64,000 nt of DNA from contig CM043947.1 in NCBI GenBank assembly GCA_014529385.2, forward strand, positions 121,346,891 to 121,410,890. The letters are read 5' to 3'. The translations under genes were made by a program, and so were the position numbers. Positions 21,922 to 32,407 of the stretch are shown here, in pieces; the first letter of the stretch is position 1, and every line of letters begins with the position of its first letter. A model generated the notes under the pieces. That model had not been told where the DNA came from. It searched no databases and saw only the letters and a list, made by a program, of their open reading frames with translations. This DNA comes from Adiantum capillus-veneris (taxonomy: Eukaryota > Streptophyta > Polypodiopsida > Polypodiales > Pteridaceae).

Positions 21922-21947
21922 GAGACATCCTACGCGTAGGATGTCTC
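21922..21947. repeat. Perfect palindrome, copy 4
   Basis: 26-bp perfect palindrome with the same core, 285 bp after copy 3, matching the 284-bp spacing of copies 1 and 2. Confidence 0.9.
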
Positions 21948-21949
21948 CT

Positions 21950-23517
21950 GATGAAATTTATATGAGAAGTGCTACTGGTGCCTGCCCTGAGTCCCCCCTG
22001 AGTCCCTTTTAAGCCCTATTTCAACAAAAAAGTCAAATAGATAGATAGAAACTCCCTGTTTGGCTTTCACAGCCTCTGAGCCGTTTTCTGACTCTTGGAG
22101 TGCTTTTCGGCGATGAAATTTCTTGATGTTAGTTTCCATAGCTTCCCGGTTCCTTGGGGATCCTTGCCATATGGTTTTTTTTTACCTTGGCTTCACCGGA
22201 GCTCCGTTTGGCAATTTTTCGCTCTGGAAGTGCCCGTGGTTGCGTTTACATGTCATCGATGACTTGTGGTGGTCTACCACCATAGGACTTGGTTGTTGAT
22301 AGTTTAGGAAAGCCGCTCGTGAAGTTTGGTGGCAAACGGACATGCGGTTTGGCCGTGAGAGCTGAAGCTTAGTGCCGCTTCGAGTCACCTTATGGCCATG
22401 TGGGCTATATAGCCTTGAAGAGCATGTCAAGATGCTCCTACCCATGAGTTTTGGTAGCATTTGGGCGTCTTTCCACCGATTTACCATTTGGTGGGCTCTT
22501 GCAGGGCTCTATAAGTTAGGGTTTTTCCCAATGGTTTTCCGCCGCCTTTGGGCATCCAAGAGTGGTCTCCTATGCTAGGGTAAGCCATCGATAAATCCTT
22601 ATTGCTTTTGGGTTAGCCGTTAGGTGGTCACCTCTACTTGTAGGTCTCTACTGCCCGTTTCCCGTGTGAACCCTACGCTAGTTTTCGTGACAAAACATCA
22701 AACATACGCGAAAAGCTCAAGGTGGTGAGCCTACCTCTCATGTCTGGAGCCTGTCGGGTGGTCGTGCATGTCGTAGAAGCAGCTGGAAGTCCAGTTCGCT
22801 CTAGGTGGCAAGAGCTCTCTCTCAAGAAGGCAATAGTAGAAATGAGCTTTAAATGAAGTGAAAAAATCTTATAATGGGGGTCCCCGAACCACTTTCCATG
22901 AAATTTGACATTTGTTCCCAACTTCTTGCGAAATGCGGTTTAGGCTCGAAAAATTCTTGATTTAGACTCCATTTGCCCAGTTCCCGAGAAATTTGACGTT
23001 TCGGTCAGAATCTGGCCAAAACACGCTTTCCGCTCCATTCACATAATTGCACCCCCATTGTACCATAGGTTGTCCTATAGTCACTGATTATCCCCATATT
23101 TTTTGTTTCTCATTACGACCGTAGTTCACCTACTTTTTGTATTTTTGAAGTTTTTCTGCAGATAATTAGTAAAATTAAAAATAAAATAGCAAATTAATCC
23201 CAAAAAATCTCCAAAAATCATAATAACTCAAAAACATCACCGCAAAACACTATCTACACTCACATGCAATTTTTATGGCCGGATTTGTCCGTTTTACCAA
23301 TATTTTGCCCGAAAAATGGCTATTTTTACCTATACACACACACCTAGGGGCTTGATTTGGTGTTTGGCCCCATATACTTGTAGATTCATGTTGTATAAGG
23401 GCATATGTACTTAGGTTAGTTTAGAAAATTTTGCAATCAAACGACAACCCTCTAAAAATAGTCAAAAAACATGCCCCTTTTTTGCTCTTTTTTCCATTGG
23501 GTCCGCATTTGAGAATG
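21950..23517 (-). other. Non-coding stretch of F
   Basis: No reading frame with recognisable content on either strand. Base composition changes from mixed (21950-22900) to AT-rich (23100-23500). It lies downstream, in F's orientation, of an internal hairpin/polypurine module, so it could be the decayed LTR of an ancestral shorter element; no second copy is present to test this. Confidence 0.5.
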
Positions 23518-23552
23518 CCTCCCCCCCTCCTAGTTGGAGTCCTCCCGGACGA
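23518..23552 (-). promoter_or_regulatory. Internal second polypurine module of F
   Basis: On the minus strand GTCC-GGGA-GGAC, then TCC, then AACTAGGAGGGGGGGAG. The 17-nt tract and GGGA loop are the same as next to the 3' LTR (16271-16305), but the stem is only 4 bp. No TG LTR start follows. Candidate central polypurine tract, or fossil of an earlier 3' end. Confidence 0.6.
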
Positions 23553-24079
23553 AAAGGTATCGCCCTGATGTATGTGCCATGCATGGGTTAAAAATTGTGC
23601 TAATGCTTGACCGTGTAATGTGGCCCTATATGATGCATACTGGGTCAATGCATGAAAAAATCAATGTTGTGCAAGAGGAGGAAATAAGCAAGATGCTTAT
23701 TGGCATTCGACGTCAAGGTTTCCTGTTTGTTGTTGATTTGGTTGGCGCATTTTATTTGCAAGTAAAAGTTTTAACTCTACAGCTCTCTGTTTGATCGTCT
23801 TTCTTACAAAAGTCGCTTGGTTTGCCACTACTGTCGATATGGCCATGGTTGTCTCCTTGGAGAGAATTGTCATGGCAGAATTGGCCATAGTCTTTGTCTC
23901 TTTTGCTTTCCATTTGTAGCTTTGTTTTGGAGGTTTTTGGAGGTTTATGGCCACATTCGTGGTTTTCATTGTTGTGCTGCTGATCTGCATCCACAGAGAT
24001 CTTTTTGTCGGTTTCATATGTAGTGTGTGTCTGCATGCCGATGTTGCTTCTACTGAAGGGAGTTCGTATTGCTTTGGTT

Positions 24080-24831
24080 TCAGGATCCAAATGCATTTAA
24101 GTTGTTATTGAGCATTCTCTTTGGGATCCATATCTTTTTTATCCCCTTGTTTGTTGGTTGAAATGTGTTCTCGTGTTGTCTTCTTTGGTTGTATTGTGGT
24201 TTGTATGCCATGTCACCTCTATCCTTCCACACCCATACTTGTTTTTCACGTGTAGCTAACCTTGATCTTTGCACTACTGTCTCTGTTGTTTTATGTTTGG
24301 AGTGAACATGGTTGGCAGTTCCCAGTTTGGTTGCCATGGGTATAGTGTTGTTCTTTAGTGGCACCCATCCTTTTGGCTCTTTATCTAGTGATCGTGTTGC
24401 TGCCATCTGGTTCTTTCGGGGTTGTTGAGCAAAGGCTACCACCTGTTGTTCTTGTGCATGCTGAATTTTGATATCTGCACATTATACTCTTTTTGCCAAG
24501 GTTGTCCCAACAACATGGGGTGTAGTGTGCTTTCATCCTCAACCACATAAAACTTGTGTGGGTAAATATATTGATGTATTTGTATATGCAATATAGTCCA
24601 GCCCAATGTTTTTAGCGAATGTGATGTACTACTTTCTAGCACTTGTGGAGTAGGATATAGTTGATCTTTGGTCTTGAGCTGTTTGTATAATTTGTAAGAG
24701 ATCACATTTTCTTGAGCTCCAGAATCAAGCAAGGCCGTCAATTCAACTTGATTGCTACCCACTTTGACTACAATTATTGGCTCCACTGTGTCTTCACCAA
24801 AATTCTTTAGTCGAATAGCATTTATTCGCAA
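24080..24831 (-). pseudogene. Second protease-like domain and WPK region of F
   Basis: It lies downstream of integrase. Residues from VGSNQVELTALLDSGAQ (about 24720) carry a D-S-G aspartic-protease active site, followed by NVISYKLYKQL, and end with the LLGQPWQKE hydrophobic-G motif near 24494, all features of a retropepsin-fold domain. After a frameshift at about 24442 the sequence is basic, with three spaced motifs: GWVPLK, VWVWKD, IWIPKR. It stops at 24080. Element G has the same order (protease-like, then W-[VI]-P-K repeats). F's ordinary protease lies elsewhere (about 44498-44950). Function unknown: extra processing enzyme, or RNA/protein binding. Confidence 0.7.
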
Positions 24832-24891
24832 CGGTGATCCACATTGTTGTTGTTGTCGTAGAAGTCATCTTTTTGCAATGCGTTCTTTTGC

Positions 24892-26320
24892 TTATGCTTG
24901 GGCCTCTTCTCGTACCCTCTGTTTCTCTTTCATCCGTTCTTTTTCTTGATGGATTTGTTGAAGCATATCCTGTGTTAGTGGTAAATGATATTTTTTTAAT
25001 CGACAACCACTAATCCAATTTGGCATTTCTTCTCCTGCTAATGTAGCAAGTTTGCCAGCTGCACTTTGTGATAAGTCACTAATCACAAAGGGTCTCATCC
25101 TTCGCTTTTTAAGTTTCTTGGCATGTTGCTTTAAGGTATAAACAAGTACATAATCATCTGTTTTGAACTCTTTCGTGCGCACATGCTTGTCAAAAAACTC
25201 TTTTTGTCTTCTCTTTTTAGCATAGATCAAAGCTACAGCTCTCAATCGGAGTTCATATAGCTTTTCAAATCATCTATTCTTGAAGAGAGCTCATGCCCTA
25301 TCCATTCTAAGTGTTTTGCTACGCGTAGAGTTGGAATTAAAAACTCTATGGGTAATATAGCGTTTAGTCCAAACACCATGTTGTACGGTGTCACCGATTG
25401 ATGTTTTGTAAGCTACCCTGTATGCCCATAGTGTTGAGTGTAACTGCTCATCCCAGTCTGTCCTTCACTCTGATACAATTTTAGTCAGAACAGTGTATAG
25501 TGTTTTATTTGTGGCCTCAGCTTGTCCATTTGCCTGTGGATGATAGGGAGCAGATTTTCTATGTATGACCATGAATTCTTCTAGCATATATTCAATGACT
25601 TCATTAAGAAAATGTGTTCCTCGATCACTGACAATTTCTATTGGTAATCTGTATCGTACAAAGACATTCTCATACATAAATTGTGCAATGGTTCTTGCAT
25701 CTTCTTTTGTGTTGCCTTGGCTTCCGCCCATTTTGTGAGATAGTCCGTAGCCACAATTATATATTGGGTATGGGTGCCATATGCAAGGGGTGAAATAGGC
25801 CCCACAAAATCGATGCCCCATTTTGCAAATGCCTTTGCTCCCATCATTGGCCGTAGTGGCATCTCATCTCTCTTTATCTGCACCTTGGTGCCGTGAGATG
25901 TGTCACAACGCTTTACAAACTCCTCAGCATCCATATGCAATGTAGGCCACCATATTCCCGCGGTTAAGATAATTTTTGTCGTCTTATCGCTTGAAAAATG
26001 GCCTCCACTTATTCCTCCATGTGCGTTTTCTAGAATCAGCAGGTATTCACTTTCACTTGCACAGATTCTAAGTTGATTGTCCTTTCCTCGCTTATAGAGT
26101 TTATTCCCAATTAAATTAAAGTCGCGAGCCTCCAACTCTATAGCCCTTTTCCGCCTTTTTCTTATGTTTTCAAGAAATGTCCTTGTTGTTAAGAAATCAA
26201 TGATATATTGACTCCATGCAGGTGCAATGTTTACTTGAAACAATGTCGCGTGATCCACCGACCATTTGGCACTACATATAGTACAATTGTTAGCATAATC
26301 ATGTGTGTCAGCATACATAG
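24892..26320 (-). pseudogene. Integrase of F, main part
   Basis: The remaining zinc-binding part (YADTHDYANNCTIC) is followed by linker sequence and a second H..H..C region (ENAHGGISGGHF, WWPTLH, CDTSHG at about 25900-26030). The catalytic core has KWGIDFVGP, VSDRG and GQAEATNK, giving D-D-E. A frameshift near 25700 separates the first Asp from the second. The C-terminal part continues to about 24892 (VLVYTLKQH, MRPFVISDL, CRLKKYHLPL). The N-terminal zinc-finger start lies at 41778-41953 because element C inserted in between. Confidence 0.75.
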
Positions 26321-27168
26321 GGAGACGGTCCGAGGCGGGCAACAAGAAAGGCGACCTCTAAACACCCCTCAAGGCTCCCATGCTGCTCAATTGGGGCTGG
26401 GGCAACCACAAGCACAACAAAACAACAAATCCACATCCAAACCCAACAAGATAGGGGCATCACCTAGTTATGGTATGCAAACTAGGACGCAAGAGAGATT
26501 TTGGTACAACCAAGAAGATGCACCACACAACACACACAAGCAACCTCACACCAAGACACACACAAAATGGACCAGAGAGAGCTAGAGCAAAGGGAAGAGA
26601 GAGAGAGAGAAAAGGATCTTGCGTAATACCTTATTTGTGACTTGCAAATGGAGATGGTTCATTATGATGCTATCGTAGAACTTGTATAAAAAATCACTCT
26701 ATGCTTAGTCATTGCTAAACATTACCAAAACACACACACACTGTCTTAGGGTGTGGGAGACCTCTCACCATAATACCCTCTTACAATGGAAACAAAATTG
26801 GCAATGAAAAACACACTAAAACACTTTCTAAAATCAAGATCAACCGATAGAAACTCAAAATACACAAGTCACCTTGAATTCATCAAACCGTATTGCACTA
26901 ATGGAAGGACGAAGATTTGATCGTCGAATCACGCCTTTGATGCACCAAACCTCAATTTATTGATGATGAAGGAGAATATACAATAGTGGTTTTGAGATTT
27001 GTGGAACTCACGCTCTCTCACGTGCAATGTGTAGCTCGAAGGCTTCTCTCACACCAAGAGTGAAGCTCACAAGTGGTTGGTACACCTAAGTCTCTCCTCA
27101 CGCATAGAGTGTTGGGGTGCTATGTGAGATGTTGGAGGTTATTTTACAAGAAGGAGAGGAGCCTATTT

Positions 27169-27490
27169 TGTAAAGAATGAGGATGCAAGAGAGCTACACA
27201 AGACAAGCACAAAGCACACAGAGATGGAAAGCTTCTTCTTCTTCTTCTCAGAAAAGAGAGTACAAAATGACTAAGTGCTAAAGCTGAAAAGTAGCACATA
27301 TGTACATGCGGTCACTAAGTGTGAACTCGCTAGAAGCGTACTAGGCTGGCACTATAAGTGTAGTCCAGCTGTAGAATCACTGGCAGAGATCCTCCGTGTC
27401 GGTCACCTAACGCGCCAGTGAGTAAATGCCGTAAGCGGCCAAGACCCGTAGTGGATGCCAGCTCAAGGTGTAGAGCTCGACATCTCAACA
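27169..27490 (-). repeat. Copia 3' LTR
   Basis: 322 bp. On the minus strand it starts TGTTGAGATG and ends CTTTACA. The last 28 nt of pol lie inside it (stop at 27463). Confidence 0.95.
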
Positions 27491-30400
27491 CTCCCCCTCG
27501 AGCTCTGCATGTCGCAGAGTCCAAGCATAGTCCAGAAACGTCGAAGCTTCTCGGCTCCGAGGGCCTTGGTAAAGATATCCGCTATCTGCTCCTCTGTGCT
27601 GATGTAGGCCAAGTCGATGTCACCCGCCAACACTCGCTCTCGAACGTAGTGGTAATGGACCTCTATGTGTTTGGTCCTGGCATGGAACACTGGGTTCCTA
27701 GCCAACTGCATGCTGCTAAGGTTGTCACAATGGATGAAAATCTGCTGGTCCACCTGCACTCCCAAGTCCTCAAGTAATGTGCGTAGCCAAGCTACCTCGC
27801 ACGCCGCAACTGCTGCACCTCTGTACTCGGCCTCTGTGCTCGATAAAGCAACCGTAGGCTGCTTTTTGCTGCTCCAAGTAACAACAGCACTCCCAAAAGA
27901 GAACATGAAGCCACTCGTAGATCTCCTATCAACAATGCTACCTGCCCAATCTGCATCTGTATACCCATACAATGCTAATGGTGCATCTGCTACATAGAAC
28001 AATGCGTAGTCAAGAGTACCTTGCACATACCTAAGTGTGCGTCGTACTCCATCCAAATGTGGCTTCCTCGGAAGTTGCATGAACTGACTCTCCAAGCCTA
28101 CTGTGTAGCTCAAGTCTGGCCTCGTGATAGTCAAGTAGATTAGACAACCCACAATCTTCCTGTACATGTTGACATCCTCAACAACATCACCCTTCTCTGC
28201 ACTCAGCTTTGCATTCACATCCAAGGGAATAGAAATTGGCTTACAATCAGCCATACCATACTTTGACAACATGTCCAAAGCATACTGTCTCTGTGATAGC
28301 CATACACCCTCTGGAGTCCTGATCACTTCAATGCCAAGAAAGTAGCGCAACTCGCCTAAATCTTTCATTTCAAACTCCTGTTTGAGAAGACCCTTCACAT
28401 GGTCAATCTCCATAGCATTGTCACCAACAATAATAAGGTCATCTACATATATGGTAATGACCACAATCCCCACATCACTCTCACGTACATAGAGTGAATG
28501 ATCAGCATGAGCTCTCCTAAAACCAATACTGACAAGATACTTGGCAATCCTGTCATACCATGCTCTAGAGCCCTGCTTCAAACCATACAAAGCTTTGAGA
28601 AGTCTGCATACATAATCTGGGTAACCTGGATCGACATAACCAGGTGGCTGATCCATATACACTTCCTCTTGCAACTCACCATTCAAGAAGGCATTCTTTA
28701 CATCCATTTGATGCATAATCCATCCTCTAGATGCAGCCACTGCTATGACAGCTCTCACTGCCGTCATCTTTGCCACTGGAGCAAAGGTCTCCTCATAGTC
28801 TATGCCATACGTCTGTGCATAACCCTTTGCGACCAGCCTTGCCTTGTGACGCTCAATGTTACCATCAGCCTTATGCTTGGTTTTATACACCCATTTACAG
28901 CCAATAGCTTTCTTGCCACTTGGCAATGGCACCAACTCCCATGTGTCATTTGCTTCCAATGCAGCCATCTCTTCATTCATTGCATCATCCCAATGCACAT
29001 TTCCAACTGCATCCTCAAAACATGTGGGCTCCACATCCTGTATCACCTTAGCCATGTAGGCTTGGTGATGCGCTAGATACCCATCATAAGTCAATTTCTG
29101 AACTGGATTTCTGACTCTATTAGATCTGCACGGTCTTGGGTCACTCCTTTGCCCTCTAGCATCTTCTTGTACTTTCCTTACACCAGGTGTCCTGACAGCC
29201 GGAATTCCAAATTCCTCATCAAGACTTTGTTCAGAACCATCTGAATCCATGTCTACATGTGAAAAACCTGATGATGCATCAACCATAAAGGGAGGTTCAT
29301 CAACCTTTTCCTTTCCTTTTCGTGATACATTCCCTGTACCTGTTGGTGGAGTAACCTGCGTACGTAGTCTACCATTCCATGGTTTCTCAACAGAGCCACG
29401 AGAAGAGGACTCTTGTGGTCCACTCAAAACCTGTGACTGTGGCCTCACATTTTGTACAACCACATCATCTTTTACATCAGCCCCAATAGTGCCATGTGCA
29501 TTACTGTACCAGCTGCTCATCTCATCAAAGACTACATCTCTGCTCACTCGTAATTCTCGTGTAGTAGGATTGTAGCATCTGTACCCCTTTTGTTCAAGGG
29601 AATATCCCACAAGAATACATTTCTCTGCTTTAGGATCCAATTTCCTACGCAACTCATCTGGTACATGCACGTAAGCTATGCAGCCAAACACTTTCAAGTG
29701 TGCCAAATCAGGTTTTGTACCTGTAAACTTTTCCTCAGGTGTTACATCATGCACCGCAGCTGTAGGTGTCCTGTTCATAATGTACACAGCTGTATTTACA
29801 ACTTCAGCCCAGAAATGATGAGGCATGTTCTTCTCATTCATCAATGCACGTGCAACCTCTGCAATGTGCCTGTTTTTCCTTTCTGCGACCCCATTCTGCT
29901 GTGGAGTATATCTGCATGTAAACTGCCTGTGTATACCATGCATTTGCAGAAAATCTGAAAAATCATTGGAGAAGTACTCTCCCCCTCCATCTGACCTCAA
30001 TGTCTTGATTTGCATATCTGTCTCCTTCTCAATCATGACTTTGAAGTCTTGAAAGTGACCAAACACTTCACTTTTGTTACGCATGAAGTAGACCCATACT
30101 TTCCTTGTATGGTCATCAATGAAAGAGACATAATACCTGCAACCATGTATACTTGAAGTATCGATTGGACCCCAAACATCTGTGTGCACCACCTCAAGTG
30201 GCTTTTTACATACATTGCGCTCATGTGGAAATGAGCCCTTTGACTGTTTTCCAAACTGGCATGCTGCACACACTTTATGCATACCATCCACCTTGAATTT
30301 GGGCAAACCTTTTACAATCTGTTTTGATTGCATGCTGCGCAATCTCTGCTCATTGACATGGCCAATGCGTTTGTGCCAAATGTCAACATCAGCCACAACA

Positions 30401-31812
30401 CCTGTGCCCTGTGCAAATAATGCAGCTTTTACCTCAGGCATGTCTACATTCAGCGTAAACATTCTGCCCACACATTTGCCCTCTGTGATCAGCTTACAGC
30501 CATTCTGGAAATCTTCTACATAACAGCCATTTGGATTGAAGCGAACCTGCAAACCCTGCTCAACCATTTGTCCAACAGAAACAAGATTCTTTGTAATGTT
30601 TGGGACATGAAGTACATCTGCTAAGTACTTTGATTTCCCACTCTTCGTATTTAGAGGTATGTCCCCTACATGAGCAATGGGGTGAGCTGTATCATCTCCT
30701 GTCTGCACAAAGCCTGACACATCTGGTTTGCGCATATCTCTAAACCACTCTCCACGAGACGTCATGTGATTAGAGGCACCTGAATCCACATACCAAACAT
30801 CATCTTGGGTGGAATTCTCTGCAGTCATTGTATTCATTACATGTTGCATAACAAACATGCGCTCGTTTTTGCTGTCATCTGCATCTCTGCTAGTAGATGC
30901 ATAGTTGCCCTGTTCTCTCTTTCTACTTGCTTTTCCCTTTGGACAGTCACGTGACATGTGACCTCTTTCACCACAAGTCCAACATTCTCTAGTATCTGGA
31001 GTATGTTGCTGCCTGCTTGATCCTGCACCACGACCTCTTTGACTCCCCCTGCCTTGAGACTGGTTTCCCCTGCCACCTGTATTGTTTTGATTTGATTGAC
31101 CTTCCAGAAATTGGCCCCTGCAACCCCTTGGGCCTCGACCACGACCTCTACCTCTCCCTCTGTTGGAGTTAGAATAGAAGGCCTGTTCAGAATTATTTCT
31201 GCCATGAGAAGAAGATGTGTCAAGGTTCTTCTCCTCAAGAATAAGCATAGAAATCAAATCTTGGAACACGGGGATGTCGTCTCTTGTATTCATGGAAGAC
31301 CTAAAATGTACATACTCATCTCCTAGACCATCCAAGCATGCACGGACAATGTCATCGTCTTCCACTGAGACTTTAATAGATCCAAGAGCCTCAATGATAC
31401 TCTTGATCTTCAAGGCATAATCATTGATTGAGAGGTTGTTCCTCTTAACCTAATTTAGCTCCGACTTTAGTTGAAGCTTCCTGGCCTTGGTGTTCACCTC
31501 GAACACTCTGCCTAAGTTTCTCCATGCAATGGCGGGGGTTTCAGCATCCTGTAGATAGCCCATCATGCCATCTGTGATGCTCATAGACAGCCAATACATC
31601 ACTTTGCTCTGGCCTTGTTGCCAGTCCCTCAAAGCTTTCCTTTGTTCTGCTGTAGCATTTGCCTCGGGAATCTCTGGTTCCTTTTCATTGTCTCCTTCTA
31701 CATAGTCCCAATAACCTTTTCCTTTTAGGACATTTGTTATTCTGAACTTCCATGCAGGGTAGTTATTTTTCTCAAGCTTCTCAGTAACAATCTGACTGAA
31801 ACCATCAGACAT
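27463..31812 (-). pseudogene. Copia gag-pol with one in-frame TAG
   Basis: A single frame of 1450 codons from MSDGFSQIVTEKL (31812), interrupted once by TAG after KSELN at about 31450. Order from the N-terminus: Gag (UBN2-type); zinc knuckle CWTCGERGHMSRDC; protease WYVDSGASNHMT; integrase HKRIGH...CAACQFGK, then D-D-E (HTDVWGP, RSDGGGEY, NGVAERKN); RT with WVYKTKHKADG, DVKNAFLNGEL and IYVDDLI; RNase H with TDADWAGS and SSTEAEYRG. Integrase before RT is diagnostic of Ty1/copia. The stop fits a CAG-to-TAG change, or readthrough. All other motifs look functional. The C-terminus crosses the polypurine tract and ends in the LTR. Confidence 0.95.
27491..27518 (-). promoter_or_regulatory. Copia stem-loop and polypurine tract
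   Basis: On the minus strand CTCTGC-GACAT-GCAGAG (6-bp stem) then CTCGAGGGGGAG, then the LTR. The segment is also coding (C-terminal LCDMQSSRGSVEM). Confidence 0.8.
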
Positions 31813-32067
31813 CTTGAAGCACTAAGACAAAATAGCTGCAATCTGCAAAAACCTGCAAATCTGTTGAACCTGCTATCGTGGTTCCTGTAACGCTTTCTAC
31901 ACTCAACGAGTGTCCACAATCAAGCGTTTCACAACCACTGTACTTGTACAGTAAATCTCTGTATACTGCACTTTGGAGACCTGTTCAGAAACTTGTGCGA
32001 ACGAAGGGATTGTGAATTGCGAACGAAGGGATTGTGATGCTCTTGCTCTCTTAGCCTCTCTTTCCTG

Positions 32068-32085
32068 CACCAGGCTCTGATACCA
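32068..32085 (-). other. Copia primer-binding site, initiator tRNA-Met
   Basis: TGGTATCAGAGCCTGGTG on the minus strand, immediately after the 5' LTR; standard plant initiator tRNA-Met complement. Confidence 0.95.
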
Positions 32086-32407
32086 TGTAAAGAATGAGGA
32101 TGCAAGAGAGCTACACAAGACAAGCACAAAGCACACAGAGATGGAAAGCTTCTTCTTCTTCTTCTCAGAAAAGAGAGTACAAAATGACTAAGTGCTAAAG
32201 CTGAAAAGTAGCACATATGTACATGCGGTCACTAAGTGTGAACTTGCTAGAAGCGTACTAGGCTGGCACTATAAGTGTAGTCCAGCTGTAGAATCACTGG
32301 CAGAGATCCTCCGTGTCGGTCACCTAACGCGCCAGTGAGTAAATGCCGTAAGCGGCCAAGACCCGTAGTGGATGCCAGCTCAAGGTGTAGAGCTCGACAT
32401 CTCAACA
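32086..32407 (-). repeat. Copia 5' LTR
   Basis: 322 bp, one substitution from the 3' LTR. It contains a short (CTT)n run, as does its partner. Confidence 0.95.

Larger units (their letters stand above)
27169..32407 (-). mobile_element. Nearly intact Ty1/copia element
   Basis: 5239 bp, flanked by the perfect 5-bp duplication TATTT (27164-27168, 32408-32412). LTRs 27169-27490 and 32086-32407 are both 322 bp; I found one difference (AACTCGC against AACTTGC). Initiator-Met primer site, one gag-pol frame with a single stop, and polypurine tract are in place. It sits in C's 3' LTR and is the youngest insertion in the window. Confidence 0.95.

Noticed and set aside
20558-21947. CRISPR-like repeats
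   Set aside because: Four palindromes at 284, 794 and 285 bp spacing, no uniform short spacers, and a plant nuclear context.
15874-23520. A separate LTR element with its 5' LTR at about 22-23.5 kb
   Set aside because: No second copy of the 397-bp LTR or its TAGCCGCTAACA tip there; the matching tip and target duplication are at 49001-49045.
25318-25330. CTACGCGTAG in the F integrase region as a fifth palindrome copy
   Set aside because: Only the central 10 bp match; flanks do not extend the palindrome.
26596-26612. (GA)n microsatellites as independent features (also near 18313, 32597, 40489)
   Set aside because: Short runs inside LTRs; ordinary in plant repeats.
27418-29076. Plus-strand open frames over the copia pol gene
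   Set aside because: They are antisense shadows of the copia RT and RNase H; no own motifs or promoter.
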